Below are positions 8,166 through 16,264 of a DNA stretch of 64,000 bases, in pieces. The notes under the pieces were generated by a model. It was not told the origin of the DNA. It saw only the letters and a list, made by a program, of their open reading frames with translations, and did no database searches. How positions within the stretch are numbered: the first letter of the stretch is position 1; each line of letters starts with the position of its first letter. The DNA is from Nocardia stercoris (lineage in GTDB: Bacteria; Actinomycetota; Actinomycetes; Mycobacteriales; Mycobacteriaceae). The stretch is from contig NZ_RFFH01000006.1 of assembly GCF_003696265.1 (NCBI RefSeq), positions 340,892-404,891 of the forward strand. The letters are read 5' to 3'. The translations under genes and the position numbers were made by a program.

Positions 8166-8465
8166 CTACTTGGCCTTCTCCAGGACCTCCACCAGCCGCC
8201 AGCGCTTGGTGGCCGACAGCGGGCGGGTCTCCATCAGCTGAACGCGGTCGCCGACACCGGCGACACCGTTCTCGTCGTGGGCCTTGACCTTCGACGTGGT
8301 CCGGATGACCTTGCCGTACTTCGGGTGCTTCACGCGGTCCTCGAGCTCGACCACGATCGTCTTGTCCATCTTGTCCGAGACGACGTAGCCGATACGCACC
8401 TTGCGCTGACCACGGACGGTCTCCTTGGCCGGCGTCTTGGCCGGGCCCTTCGCAGCGTCACTCAT
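8166..8465 (-). CDS. rpsQ: 30S ribosomal protein S17
   Basis: A 99-residue S17, which binds the 5' domain of 16S rRNA. The family core is clear: RKVRIGYVVSDKMDKTIVV and ALMETRPLSATKRWRLVEV-like residues near the C-terminus. A short N-terminal extension rich in Ala/Lys/Pro is typical of actinobacterial S17. Its start overlaps the rpmC stop by 4 bp. It is the last gene of the operon; rplN and the rest of the spc genes do not follow, the same split as in mycobacteria. Confidence 0.97.
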   Translation of the reverse strand: MSDAAKGPAKTPAKETVRGQRKVRIGYVVSDKMDKTIVVELEDRVKHPKYGKVIRTTSKVKAHDENGVAGVGDRVQLMETRPLSATKRWRLVEVLEKAK

Positions 8466-8701
8466 GCCGCATCTCCCTTGTCCGCAGGACCAGTGGCCAG
8501 GCCGAGCTCGCGCTCACGCATGACCGTGTAGATGCGCGCGATCTCGTGACGGACCACACGCAGGCGCCGGTTGTTCTGCAACTGGCCGGTCGCCATCTGG
8601 AAGCGCAGGTTGAACAGCTCTTCCTTCGATTCACGCAGACGCGAGACGAGCTCTTCCTCGTTGAGCTCGCGCAGGTCTGCGGCCGGAGTTCCGGTAGCCA
8701 T
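8462..8701 (-). CDS. rpmC: 50S ribosomal protein L29
   Basis: A 79-residue L29, which sits at the peptide exit tunnel. It has the family signature LRELNEEELVSRLRESKEEL followed by NLRFQMATGQLQNNRRLR and the IARIYTVMRERE tail. I chose the start at 8701 (MATGTPAADL), whose ATG shares one base with the rplP stop (TGATG). The longer in-frame start at 8734 would overlap rplP by 34 bp. Confidence 0.96.
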   Translation of the reverse strand: MATGTPAADLRELNEEELVSRLRESKEELFNLRFQMATGQLQNNRRLRVVRHEIARIYTVMRERELGLATGPADKGDAA

Positions 8702-9117
8702 CAGAACTGCTCCTCTCGGGTCACGATCCGGCACTTCATCGGGAGCTTGTGCATCGCGCGGCGCATGGCCTCACGAGCGGTCTCCTCATTCGGGAACGAC
8801 ATCTCGAACATGACCCGGCCGGGCTTCACGTTCGCGACCCACCACTCCGGCGAACCCTTACCGGAACCCATTCGGGTTTCGGCCGGCTTCTTCGTGAGCG
8901 GGCGGTCCGGGTAGATGTTGATCCAGATCTTGCCACCACGCTTGATGTGGCGGGTCATCGCGATACGCGCCGACTCGATCTGCCGGTTGGTCACGTAGGC
9001 CGGCTCCAGCGCCTGGATGCCGTAGTCGCCGAACGCCACCGAGGTGCCGCCCTTCGACATACCCGAGCGGCTCGGGTGGTGCTGCTTGCGGTGCTTGACC
9101 CTACGAGGCATCAGCAT
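8701..9117 (-). CDS. rplP: 50S ribosomal protein L16
   Basis: A 138-residue L16, full length, which helps shape the A-site region of the 50S subunit. It opens with the standard MLMPRRVKHRKQHHP and contains KGGKIWINIYPDRP and GSGKGSPEWWVANVKPG. It starts three bases after the rpsC stop and ends one base into rpmC, as expected for translational coupling. Confidence 0.97.
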   Translation of the reverse strand: MLMPRRVKHRKQHHPSRSGMSKGGTSVAFGDYGIQALEPAYVTNRQIESARIAMTRHIKRGGKIWINIYPDRPLTKKPAETRMGSGKGSPEWWVANVKPGRVMFEMSFPNEETAREAMRRAMHKLPMKCRIVTREEQF

Positions 9118-9120
9118 GCG

Positions 9121-9906
9121 TCAGCCCTCCTGGTTCTCAGCCGGAGCCTCGGCCACCGCGGTGGCCGCTCCAGCGCTCTGCGCGCCGGCACCAGCGTTGC
9201 GACGCGGGCGGCTCGGCCGCTCCCGACGCTCACGACGGTCACCCGACGGGGCGGCCACAGCGCTGACTTCGCGCTTGCCACCGACGATGTCGCCCTTGTA
9301 GATCCAGACCTTCACGCCGATACGGCCGAAGGTGGTCCGGGCTTCGTACAGGCCGTAGTCGATGTCCGCACGCAGCGTGTGCAGCGGCACCCGACCCTCG
9401 CGGTAGAACTCCGACCGCGACATTTCCGCGCCACCCAGACGACCCGAGCACTGGACCCGGATGCCCTTGACGTTCGGCGAACGCATGGCCGACTGGATGG
9501 CCTTGCGCATCGCGCGACGGAACGCCACACGGTTGGACAGCTGCTCGGCCACACCCTGAGCAACCAGCTGCGCGTCCGACTCGGGGTTCTTGACCTCGAG
9601 GATGTTCAGCTGAACCTGCTTCTTGGTGAGCTTCTCCAGCTCGGCGCGGATGCGGTCCGCCTCGGCGCCGCGGCGGCCGATCACGATGCCCGGACGCGCG
9701 GTGTGGATGTCCACCCGCACGCGGTCCCGGGTGCGCTCGATCTCGACCTTGGAGATGCCGGCCCGCTCCATGCCGGTGGCGAGGAGCTTACGGATCGCGA
9801 CGTCTTCGCCGACGTATTCCTTGTACTGCTTGTCGGCGTACCAACGCGACTTCCAGTCGGTGGTGATACCGAGGCGGAAGCCATGGGGGTTGATCTTCTG
9901 TCCCAT
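9121..9906 (-). CDS. rpsC: 30S ribosomal protein S3
   Basis: A 261-residue S3, part of the mRNA entry site. It begins MGQKINPHGFRLGITTDWKS, has the KH-domain motif GIVIGRRGAEADRIR, and ends in a low-complexity basic/Ala-rich tail from about residue 215 that is longer than in E. coli but normal for actinobacteria. The start ATG shares one base with the rplV stop (TAATG). Confidence 0.97.
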   Translation of the reverse strand: MGQKINPHGFRLGITTDWKSRWYADKQYKEYVGEDVAIRKLLATGMERAGISKVEIERTRDRVRVDIHTARPGIVIGRRGAEADRIRAELEKLTKKQVQLNILEVKNPESDAQLVAQGVAEQLSNRVAFRRAMRKAIQSAMRSPNVKGIRVQCSGRLGGAEMSRSEFYREGRVPLHTLRADIDYGLYEARTTFGRIGVKVWIYKGDIVGGKREVSAVAAPSGDRRERRERPSRPRRNAGAGAQSAGAATAVAEAPAENQEG

Positions 9907-10307
9907 TACTTAGCCCCTCCCTTCCGGCGGCTACGAGTGGCAGCGCCGGCGGTGGGCACGCTCTCGACCTCGATGGTGATGTGGCTGGTCCGCTTGCGGA
10001 TCCGGAACGCACGACCCTGGGCGCGCGGCTGGAAACGCTTCAGCGTGGCGCCCTCGTCGACGTACGCGGTCGAGATGACCAGCGTGGCCGGGTTCAGGCC
10101 GAAGTTGTTCTCGGCGTTGGCCGCAGCGGAAGCCACGACCTTGTACACCGGCTCGCTCGCGGCCTGGGGCGCGAACTTCAGGATGTTCAGTGCATCCTCG
10201 ACCCGCTTGCCGCGGACCAGGTTCACGACACGACGCGCCTTCATGGGCGTGACGCGGACGTGCTTGGCGGTCGCGCGGGCGGTGGTGATCTGAGTGTCTT
10301 CGCTCAT
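9906..10307 (-). CDS. rplV: 50S ribosomal protein L22
   Basis: A 133-residue L22, whose beta hairpin lines the exit tunnel. Recognisable parts are AKHVRVTPMKARRVVNLVRG, NAENNFGL and the hairpin RAFRIRKRTSHITIEVE. The C-terminal RSRRKGG tail is short. It overlaps the end of rpsS by 4 bp. Confidence 0.97.
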   Translation of the reverse strand: MSEDTQITTARATAKHVRVTPMKARRVVNLVRGKRVEDALNILKFAPQAASEPVYKVVASAAANAENNFGLNPATLVISTAYVDEGATLKRFQPRAQGRAFRIRKRTSHITIEVESVPTAGAATRSRRKGGAK

Positions 10308-10585
10308 CGCCGCTTGCTCTTCCGATCGTCCTTGACGTGGCTCTTGAACGTCCGAGTCGGCGCGAACTCACCGAGCTTGTGGCCGACCATGTTGTCCGAC
10401 ACGAACACCGGCACGTGCTTGCGACCGTCGTGGACGGCGAAGGTGTGACCGATGAAGTCGGGGATGATGGTCGAACGGCGCGACCAGGTCTTGATGACCT
10501 GCTTCGTGCCCTTTTCGTTCTGAACATCCACCTTCTTGAGGAGGTGCTCGTCGACGAACGGGCCCTTCTTCAGGCTGCGTGGCAT
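10304..10585 (-). CDS. rpsS: 30S ribosomal protein S19
   Basis: A 93-residue S19, which contacts the 50S subunit and tRNA. It begins MPRSLKKGPFVDEHLLKKV and contains STIIPDFIGHTFAVHDGRKH and HKLGEFAPTRTFKSH. A strong GAGGAGG ribosome binding site lies seven bases before the start. It is 14 bp downstream of rplB. Confidence 0.97.
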   Translation of the reverse strand: MPRSLKKGPFVDEHLLKKVDVQNEKGTKQVIKTWSRRSTIIPDFIGHTFAVHDGRKHVPVFVSDNMVGHKLGEFAPTRTFKSHVKDDRKSKRR

Positions 10586-10599
10586 GTCTAAACCTCCTC

Positions 10600-11430
10600 T
10601 TAGCGCTTCTTGCCGCGGCGGCGGACGATGAGCTTGTCGCTCGGACGGTTGGGCTTGCGGGTGCGGCCTTCCGGCTTACCCCACGGCGAGACCGGGTGGC
10701 GACCACCGGAGGTCTTACCCTCACCACCACCATGCGGGTGGTCGACCGGGTTCATGACCACACCACGCACGGTCGGGCGGATGCCCTTCCAGCGCATACG
10801 GCCGGCCTTACCCCAGTTGATGTTCGACTGCTCGGCGTTGCCCACCTCGCCGACGGTGGCGCGGCAGCGCACGTCGACGCGACGGATCTCACCGGAAGGC
10901 ATACGCAGCACGGCGTACTGGCCTTCCTTACCGAGCAGCTGGATGCTCATGCCGGCGGCGCGAGCCAGCTTGGCGCCACCACCCGGACGCAGCTCCACCG
11001 CGTGCACGGTGGTACCGGTCGGGATCGAGCGCAGCGGCAGGTTGTTGCCCGGCTTGATGTCCGCACCCGGGCCCGACTCGATGCGGGTGCCCTGGGTGAT
11101 GCCCTTCGGCGCGATGATGTAGCGCTTCTCGCCGTCGGCGAAGTGCAGCAGCGCGATGTTGGCGGTGCGGTTGGGGTCGTACTCGATGTGAGCGACCTTG
11201 GCCGGCACGCCGTCCTTGTCCAGGCGACGGAAGTCGATCAGACGGTACGCGCGCTTGTGCCCGCCACCACGGTGACGAGTGGTGATCCGGCCGTGCGCGT
11301 TACGACCGCCGGACTTGCTCAGCGGACGCAGCAGCGACTTCTCGGGGGTCGACCGGGTGATCTCGGCGAAGTCGGAGACCGACGAGCCACGACGACCCGG
11401 GGTTGTCGGCTTGTACTTACGAATTGCCAT
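10600..11430 (-). CDS. rplB: 50S ribosomal protein L2
   Basis: A 276-residue L2, needed for subunit joining and peptidyl transferase structure. Signature segments include GRITTRHRGGGHKRAYRLID and, at the C-terminus, NPVDHPHGGGEGKTSGG with the conserved histidine near the catalytic centre. It is 32 bp downstream of rplW and full length. Confidence 0.98.
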   Translation of the reverse strand: MAIRKYKPTTPGRRGSSVSDFAEITRSTPEKSLLRPLSKSGGRNAHGRITTRHRGGGHKRAYRLIDFRRLDKDGVPAKVAHIEYDPNRTANIALLHFADGEKRYIIAPKGITQGTRIESGPGADIKPGNNLPLRSIPTGTTVHAVELRPGGGAKLARAAGMSIQLLGKEGQYAVLRMPSGEIRRVDVRCRATVGEVGNAEQSNINWGKAGRMRWKGIRPTVRGVVMNPVDHPHGGGEGKTSGGRHPVSPWGKPEGRTRKPNRPSDKLIVRRRGKKR

Positions 11431-11462
11431 GAGTCTTCTCTACTTTCTGAAGGCTCCTCCGC

Positions 11463-11768
11463 TTACGCGGGGGATCCTCCGAAGATCTCGATGGGCTTGC
11501 TGTCGGCCGAGATGGTCACGAGCGCGCGCTTGGTGTCCTTGCGCTTGCCGTAACCGAAGCGGGTCCGCTTGCGCTTGCCCTGACGGTTGGCAGTGTTGAC
11601 GCTGGTCACCTTCACGCCGAAAACCTTCTCGACGGCGATCTTGATCTGCGTCTTGTTCGAGTCCGGGTGCACCAGGAAGGTGTAGGTGCCCTCTTCGATC
11701 AGTCCGTAGGACTTCTCGGAGATGACCGGCGCGAGCAGAATGTCGCGGGGGTCGGCGATGGTGGTCAC
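11463..11768 (-). CDS. rplW: 50S ribosomal protein L23
   Basis: A 101-residue L23, the docking site for trigger factor and SRP at the tunnel exit. It contains DILLAPVISEKSYGLIEEG, YTFLVHPDSNKTQIK and the basic NRQGKRKRTRFGYGKRKD loop. The start is a GTG at 11768 that overlaps the rplD stop by 4 bp (GTGA). A longer open frame upstream lies inside rplD and is not the gene. Confidence 0.95.
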   Translation of the reverse strand: MTTIADPRDILLAPVISEKSYGLIEEGTYTFLVHPDSNKTQIKIAVEKVFGVKVTSVNTANRQGKRKRTRFGYGKRKDTKRALVTISADSKPIEIFGGSPA

Positions 11769-12436
11769 TTGCTCTCCTCCTGTGCACTTTCGGCCGGGCC
11801 GTGCACGAAGGCGTTCAGCGCCGAGACGCTGAAGACGACCTCGTCGCTGTACAGCACATCGCGGGTGTTCAGCTGATCCGGAGCGATCGGGTGCACGTTC
11901 TGCAGGTTCGCCACGCTCTTCCACGCGGCGATGTCCTCACGGCCGACGACGACCAGGAAGTTCTTCCGGTCGGACAGCTCGGCGAGGAAGCTCTTGGCGG
12001 CCTTGGTGGACGGCGTCTGACCGGCAACCAGCTCGGAGATCACGTGGATGCGCTCGTTGCGAGCACGGTCCGAGAGGGCACCGCGCAGGGCGGCGGCCTT
12101 CATCTTCTTGTTGATCCGCTGGGTGTAGTCGCGCGGCTGCGGGCCGTGCACGGTGCCACCACCGGTGAACTGCGGCGCACGGGTCGAACCCTGGCGCGCG
12201 CGGCCGGTGCCCTTCTGGCGGTACGGCTTCTTGCCACCACCGGAGACGTTGCCCCGGGTCTTGGTGGCGTGCGTACCCTGGCGAGCCGCGGCCTCCTGGG
12301 CCACAACCGCCTGGTGCATCAGGGCGATGTTCGCGGTCACGTCGAAGATCTCCGCGGGGAGCTCGACGGTGCCGTTGGTCTTACCGCCCGCTTCCTTGAC
12401 CGGAAGCGTCAGATTGGTCTTGGTTTCGGTGCTCAT
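11765..12436 (-). CDS. rplD: 50S ribosomal protein L4
   Basis: A 223-residue L4, whose long loop reaches the exit tunnel. The loop is recognisable: GTHATKTRGNVSGGGKKPYR, then KGTGRARQGSTRAPQFTGGG. In E. coli L4 also represses its own operon by binding the S10 leader; whether it does so here is unknown, but the leader at 13419-13762 has a strong hairpin. It overlaps rplC and rplW by 4 bp each. Confidence 0.97.
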   Translation of the reverse strand: MSTETKTNLTLPVKEAGGKTNGTVELPAEIFDVTANIALMHQAVVAQEAAARQGTHATKTRGNVSGGGKKPYRQKGTGRARQGSTRAPQFTGGGTVHGPQPRDYTQRINKKMKAAALRGALSDRARNERIHVISELVAGQTPSTKAAKSFLAELSDRKNFLVVVGREDIAAWKSVANLQNVHPIAPDQLNTRDVLYSDEVVFSVSALNAFVHGPAESAQEESK

Positions 12437-13098
12437 GCGTGCGCACCACCCTTCGCGGCGCTCTTGACGATCACGAGGCCGCCGGTACGGCCGGGGATCG
12501 CACCCTTGATCAGCAGCAGGCCGTTCTCGGCGTCCACCTTGTGGACCGAGAGGTTCTGCGTGGTCACACGGTCGTTACCCATCCGGCCCGACATCCGCAT
12601 GCCCTTGAACACGCGACCCGGGGTGGAGCAACCACCGATCGAACCCGGCCGGCGGTGCACGGCCTGGGCACCGTGGGACGCGCCCTGACCCTTGAAGCCG
12701 TGACGCTTCATGGTTCCGGCGAAGCCCTTGCCCTTGCTGGTGCCGGTGACGTCGACGTAGGTGCCCTCTTCGAACACGTCGGCGGACAGCTCCTGGCCGA
12801 CCTCGAACTTGGCGGCGTCGGCGACGCGGATCTCGGCGATGTGCCGGCGCGGGGTGACGCCGGCCTTGGCGAACTGGCCGGAGACCGGCTTGTTCACCTT
12901 GCGCGGGTCGATCGCGCCGAAGGCGATCTGGATGGCCGAGTAGCCGTCGCGCTCGACGGTGCGGATCTGGGTGACCACGTTCGGGCCCGCCTTGACGACG
13001 GTGACCGGAACGACGCGGTTCTTCTCGTCGAAGACCTGGGTCATGCCCAGCTTGGTGCCGAGGACACCAGCCGCCGGGCGGCTCTTGTTGTCAGTCAT
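12433..13098 (-). CDS. rplC: 50S ribosomal protein L3
   Basis: A 221-residue L3, an early assembly protein. Clear segments are GVLGTKLGMTQVFDEKNRVV, GKGFAGTMKRHGFKGQGASH and GSIGGCSTPGRVFKGMRMSG. I chose the ATG at 13098 (MTDNKSRP), the usual nocardial N-terminus. A GTG at 13116 is in frame and overlaps the rpsJ stop, so a six-residue longer product remains possible. Confidence 0.95.
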   Translation of the reverse strand: MTDNKSRPAAGVLGTKLGMTQVFDEKNRVVPVTVVKAGPNVVTQIRTVERDGYSAIQIAFGAIDPRKVNKPVSGQFAKAGVTPRRHIAEIRVADAAKFEVGQELSADVFEEGTYVDVTGTSKGKGFAGTMKRHGFKGQGASHGAQAVHRRPGSIGGCSTPGRVFKGMRMSGRMGNDRVTTQNLSVHKVDAENGLLLIKGAIPGRTGGLVIVKSAAKGGAHA

Positions 13099-13112
13099 AG
13101 TTGGTATCCCCG

Positions 13113-13418
13113 TCACTGAATGTTGACGTCGACGCTGGCCGGCAGGTCGATGCGCATGAGCGCGTCAACCGTCTTCGGCGTCGGGTCGAGGATGTCGATC
13201 AGCCGCTTGTGCGTGCGCATCTCGAAGTGCTCGCGCGAGTCCTTGTACTTGTGCGGCGAACGGATGACGCAGTACACGTTCTTCTCGGTCGGCAACGGCA
13301 CCGGCCCGACCACGCGGGCACCGGTGCGGGTCACCGTCTCGACGATCTTGCGCGCAGACGCGTCGATCGCCTCATGGTCGTAGGCCTTGAGCCTGATGCG
13401 GATCTTCTGTCCCGCCAC
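13113..13418 (-). CDS. rpsJ: 30S ribosomal protein S10
   Basis: A 101-residue S10, also a transcription antitermination factor (NusE). It begins with a GTG at 13418 (MAGQKIRIRLKAYDHEAID after initiation) preceded by AAGGAC. It ends DALMRIDLPASVDVNIQ. The open frame continues upstream to an ATG at 13508, but that extension runs through the leader hairpin and does not match S10, so it is leader sequence. First gene of the eleven-gene operon. Confidence 0.97.
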   Translation of the reverse strand: MAGQKIRIRLKAYDHEAIDASARKIVETVTRTGARVVGPVPLPTEKNVYCVIRSPHKYKDSREHFEMRTHKRLIDILDPTPKTVDALMRIDLPASVDVNIQ

Positions 13419-13762
13419 GCTGTGTCCTTTTCTCCGCTTGCGTTGTGCTGCAAGGGTTTGCCCTTGCAGCACCCTCATGTGCATGCCCGAACCTGGAAAC
13501 AGACGCATCAGCGCTCAACTCGACCGAGACCTCGTGCCCGATCCGTCACCGCTGTTCATCTGTCATGGTTCTTCCGGTCCACGCGGTCGGGCGTGTCGGC
13601 CCGACGCTCATTCGTCGGCCCAGAGGGATTTACTCCTTGCGACCTTCGACTTACGTCCCGGACGTACCCGCGCCGGACTCGGCGGGATACACAAGTGGGT
13701 ACTGCTGGTCCCACGCCAGCCGATCGATGTCCGCAGGACATGGACCACCCGGTGTAGGCAAC
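13419..13762 (-). promoter_or_regulatory. S10 operon leader with a perfect 12-bp hairpin
   Basis: About 340 nt separate the predicted transcription start from rpsJ, with no supported gene. Near the 3' end GTGCTGCAAGGG (13445-13456) and CCCTTGCAGCAC (13461-13472) form a perfect 12-bp stem; in the transcript the loop is CAAA. No U-run follows, so it is not a plain intrinsic terminator. It lies 27 nt before the rpsJ start codon, close to the ribosome binding site. It may be a binding site for a ribosomal protein or part of an attenuator. Small open frames in the leader are not convincing. Confidence 0.55.
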
Positions 13763-13768
13763 CCGAAC

Positions 13769-13798
13769 AGTATGCAGTAGGTCGCGGTGCGACTTCAA
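13769..13798 (-). promoter_or_regulatory. Candidate sigma-70-type promoter of the S10 operon
   Basis: On the minus strand TTGAAG (13793-13798) and CATACT (13769-13774) are separated by 18 bp, a good match to the housekeeping consensus and the best in the region upstream of rpsJ. It predicts a start near 13762. Confidence 0.5.
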
Positions 13799-13832
13799 AT
13801 CGGGGGTGCTGTGAGTCCCGTCGCGCGCGGAT

Positions 13833-14417
13833 TCAGACCCGCAATGCCCGGTTCCCGGGCCGAACCCGGCGCCACGCCACCCCGAGAAAGACCAGCATGC
13901 CCAGCAGCGGCAGCAGCGCGATCGACCAGCTCAGGGCCAGCGGCGGGCCGGGCTGGTCGAGCACCTGCACCGCCGGCAGCGCACCCTCGCCGTGGCCCAG
14001 CGGGCCGTCGACGACGAAGTCGAACCGGTACGTGCCGGGCTTGTCGATGGCCCGCACGTCCAGCCCCCAGTCCTGCCGCAGGCGCGGGTGCCGGACCAGC
14101 TTCTGCGGGTGCCCGCTACCGCCCGGGCCGGAGACCGCGAGCGTGCCGGTCTTTCCTTCTATTCCGCCGTCGGGCGAGAAGGTGAAGTCCAGCGACCGCA
14201 TCGCGCGGATCGGCCAGGTCGAGAAACCGACGGTCAGAGTGTACGGACCGGCCTGCACCTGTTCGGTGTGCACGATGTCGACCGGGGCGTACGCCTGGGC
14301 CGGGGCCGCGCCGACCAGGGCGAGGAGAGCCACCACACCGACGGCGAGCAGGGCCGCGACGGATCGGCGCAGTGCGACGCCGCCGCGGGTCGTGCGTGAC
14401 GTGATCCCGCGGATCAT
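13833..14417 (-). CDS. Secreted, membrane-anchored protein of unknown function
   Basis: A 194-residue protein with a signal peptide (hydrophobic segment about residues 18-42, ending APAQA), an extracytoplasmic beta-type domain (about 45-155) and one C-terminal transmembrane helix (SWSIALLPLLGMLVFLGVAW) followed by a basic tail. The topology is like CopC/YcnI-type periplasmic domains tethered to the membrane, but no copper-ligand motif is visible. It is the last gene of a four-gene operon: its ATG overlaps the previous stop by 4 bp and has an AGGAGG ribosome binding site. Its function probably follows that of the operon, which looks like an envelope system with possible metal involvement. Confidence 0.65.
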   Translation of the reverse strand: MIRGITSRTTRGGVALRRSVAALLAVGVVALLALVGAAPAQAYAPVDIVHTEQVQAGPYTLTVGFSTWPIRAMRSLDFTFSPDGGIEGKTGTLAVSGPGGSGHPQKLVRHPRLRQDWGLDVRAIDKPGTYRFDFVVDGPLGHGEGALPAVQVLDQPGPPLALSWSIALLPLLGMLVFLGVAWRRVRPGNRALRV

Positions 14418-15772
14418 CGGTTCTCCTCCTGGGCGGTGGATGCGGCGACCGCGGACTCCGGAGTCCGGGATTCCGGGCTGGTCAAGTCCGGCAGGATCGA
14501 TTCGGAGCGATCGTCGGCCGATTCATCGGGTCCGAGAGCGCGCAACAGCACCGCGATCGGTCGGGCCAGGTAGCCGGCGAGCAGGCCGAGCGGCAGCCCG
14601 AGGACAACCAGCTGCACGAACAGCGACGCGCCCACGTGGACCTGCGAATCGGTGAGCATCCGCTGCAGTGGCAGGCCGATCGCCACCACGACCCCGACCA
14701 GCGGGCCCACGATCAGGCGGATCCGGCGGATGTCGCCGGTGCCGCGCCGCGCCCAGCCGTAGCCGAGTTCGACCACGACGGCACCGACGGTAAGGAACAT
14801 CGGCAGCAGGTTGGGGAACGCCGGCGGCCGGGCCACCAAACCGTCGCGTAGCGGCAGGCCGATCGCGTGGGCATAGGTCTCGGCGGCCCACGGTGAGAAC
14901 CACCAGAGCACGCCCTGCATGACCAGCAACGCTCCCGCGACGATGAGCGCGGCGCCGGACCGTCCCAGCACCGCCGCCCCGGTCATCAGCAGCAGCGGGG
15001 AGAAGAAGACCGAACCGAGCATGATCGGGTTCACCGGGATCGCCAGATTGCCGAGCCCGTCGACCGCGATCGGCGCGAACGCGATCATCGCCGCCAGGGC
15101 GATCACGAAACCCCAACGACCCCAAGCCTGGTCGCGCTGCGCGGCGAAGATCATCAGCGAACCGGTCATGGTGATCGAGATCGACAGGAACAACGCCACA
15201 TGCGACGGCGAATCCAGCACGGCGTCGAACCCGTAGATCGAATGCCATTCCAGATCGAACAGTCCGTAGAGCAGGAACAGGGCGGCACCCGCGCCGGACA
15301 CCATCGCACCGACCGGGGCGGTCAGCGAACCGAGCCGACCCGGCCGCGGGGACGCCGGGTCGCCCGGCGGCCTCGACCGGCCCAGCACCCGGATCGGCGT
15401 ACCGCCCGCACGAGGCAACGGCCGGCCCGCGCGCAGCGCCGCGGTGGTGAGCAGTACCAGGGCCAGGCTCGCGAAGCCGGAGACCGCGCTGCCCGAGTAC
15501 AGCAGCAGGTGCGGGAGGGTGAAGAAGGTGTCGGGGCCGACATCGTCGTGCCACTGGATGTCCCAGCTGGTGCCGACGATGGTGATCAGGATGCCGAGCA
15601 GAACGGTCCACATGGCGACTCGGGCGGATCCCGGGGTGCCCGCGTCAGCGGTGGTCGCAACGCCCGGGCCCGCGGTGGCACGTGCGCCCGACTGCGCACT
15701 CTGGTCGGCGGCCGATGGCGCGTCGGAGCCGGCGGTGGCCGTCGGGCCGGGGTCGATCGGTACAGCCGTCAT
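14414..15772 (-). CDS. Polytopic membrane protein of unknown function
   Basis: A 452-residue integral membrane protein with about ten hydrophobic segments between residues 55 and 420, after a disordered Ala/Thr/Ser-rich N-terminus of about 50 residues. Loops between helices carry conserved-looking His and acidic residues, such as SWDIQWHDDVGPDTFF, FTLPHLLLYSG and DLEWHSIYG. Histidines at helix ends could bind metal or haem; that is inference. The start has AGGAGG eight bases upstream. It is coupled by a 4-bp overlap to the downstream anchored protein and lies 21 bp after the YtkA-like gene. I do not recognise the family. Confidence 0.6.
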   Translation of the reverse strand: MTAVPIDPGPTATAGSDAPSAADQSAQSGARATAGPGVATTADAGTPGSARVAMWTVLLGILITIVGTSWDIQWHDDVGPDTFFTLPHLLLYSGSAVSGFASLALVLLTTAALRAGRPLPRAGGTPIRVLGRSRPPGDPASPRPGRLGSLTAPVGAMVSGAGAALFLLYGLFDLEWHSIYGFDAVLDSPSHVALFLSISITMTGSLMIFAAQRDQAWGRWGFVIALAAMIAFAPIAVDGLGNLAIPVNPIMLGSVFFSPLLLMTGAAVLGRSGAALIVAGALLVMQGVLWWFSPWAAETYAHAIGLPLRDGLVARPPAFPNLLPMFLTVGAVVVELGYGWARRGTGDIRRIRLIVGPLVGVVVAIGLPLQRMLTDSQVHVGASLFVQLVVLGLPLGLLAGYLARPIAVLLRALGPDESADDRSESILPDLTSPESRTPESAVAASTAQEENR

Positions 15773-15793
15773 TCGAGCATCCTCCTGAAGCTG

Positions 15794-16264
15794 TCAGCCA
15801 CTGATCCACAGCGGCACGGTGATCCGGTCGGTGCCGTCGGGCCCGTCCAGGGTGAACGTGAGATTCCATTGCCCCGTTGCCATGAACTGGACCGCTGCGG
15901 CGTGATAGCGCCCGGGACCGCTGTCGACGGCCGGTACCGGTGCGTCCGCGTACCCCATTCGAGGGTCGCTGGCGTCGAGCCGAATCGTCAACCCTTGCAC
16001 GGGATGTCCCGCCCGATCGTCGACTCGCAGGTCGATGTCGGAGGCGCCCTGTCGAGCGTCGGCGACCGTCACGGTCAGCACGAATCGCGCGGTGCCGCCG
16101 TGTAGTTCGACGGACCGGCCCGAGTCCGGCCACAGCAGCCACCCGGCGAGCGCCGACAGGGCGGCGACGGCCGCGACGACCGCCGTGACCCGCCCGGCCG
16201 GCGGGCGTGATCGCCGCTGAGCCGGTGCGGAATCCACCGGCGATACCGTCGTCTCCGCACTCAC
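15794..16264 (-). CDS. YtkA/FixH-like membrane-anchored protein
   Basis: A 156-residue protein with one N-terminal transmembrane anchor (VTAVVAAVAALSALAGWLLW, about residues 24-43) and an extracytoplasmic beta-sandwich domain. The domain has the YtkA/FixH layout: FVLTVTVADARQGASDIDLR, then a Gly-Tyr segment, GPGRYHAAAVQFMATGQWNL and a final ITVPLWI strand. YtkA-like domains often occur with copper handling or cytochrome oxidase assembly. The start is a GTG at 16264 overlapping the preceding stop by 4 bp; the longer frame from 16339 lies inside the neighbour. Confidence 0.65.
   Translation of the reverse strand: MSAETTVSPVDSAPAQRRSRPPAGRVTAVVAAVAALSALAGWLLWPDSGRSVELHGGTARFVLTVTVADARQGASDIDLRVDDRAGHPVQGLTIRLDASDPRMGYADAPVPAVDSGPGRYHAAAVQFMATGQWNLTFTLDGPDGTDRITVPLWISG

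Noticed and set aside
13113..13508. A longer rpsJ starting at 13508
   Set aside because: The extra 30 residues do not match S10 and include the leader hairpin; the GTG at 13418 gives the standard N-terminus.
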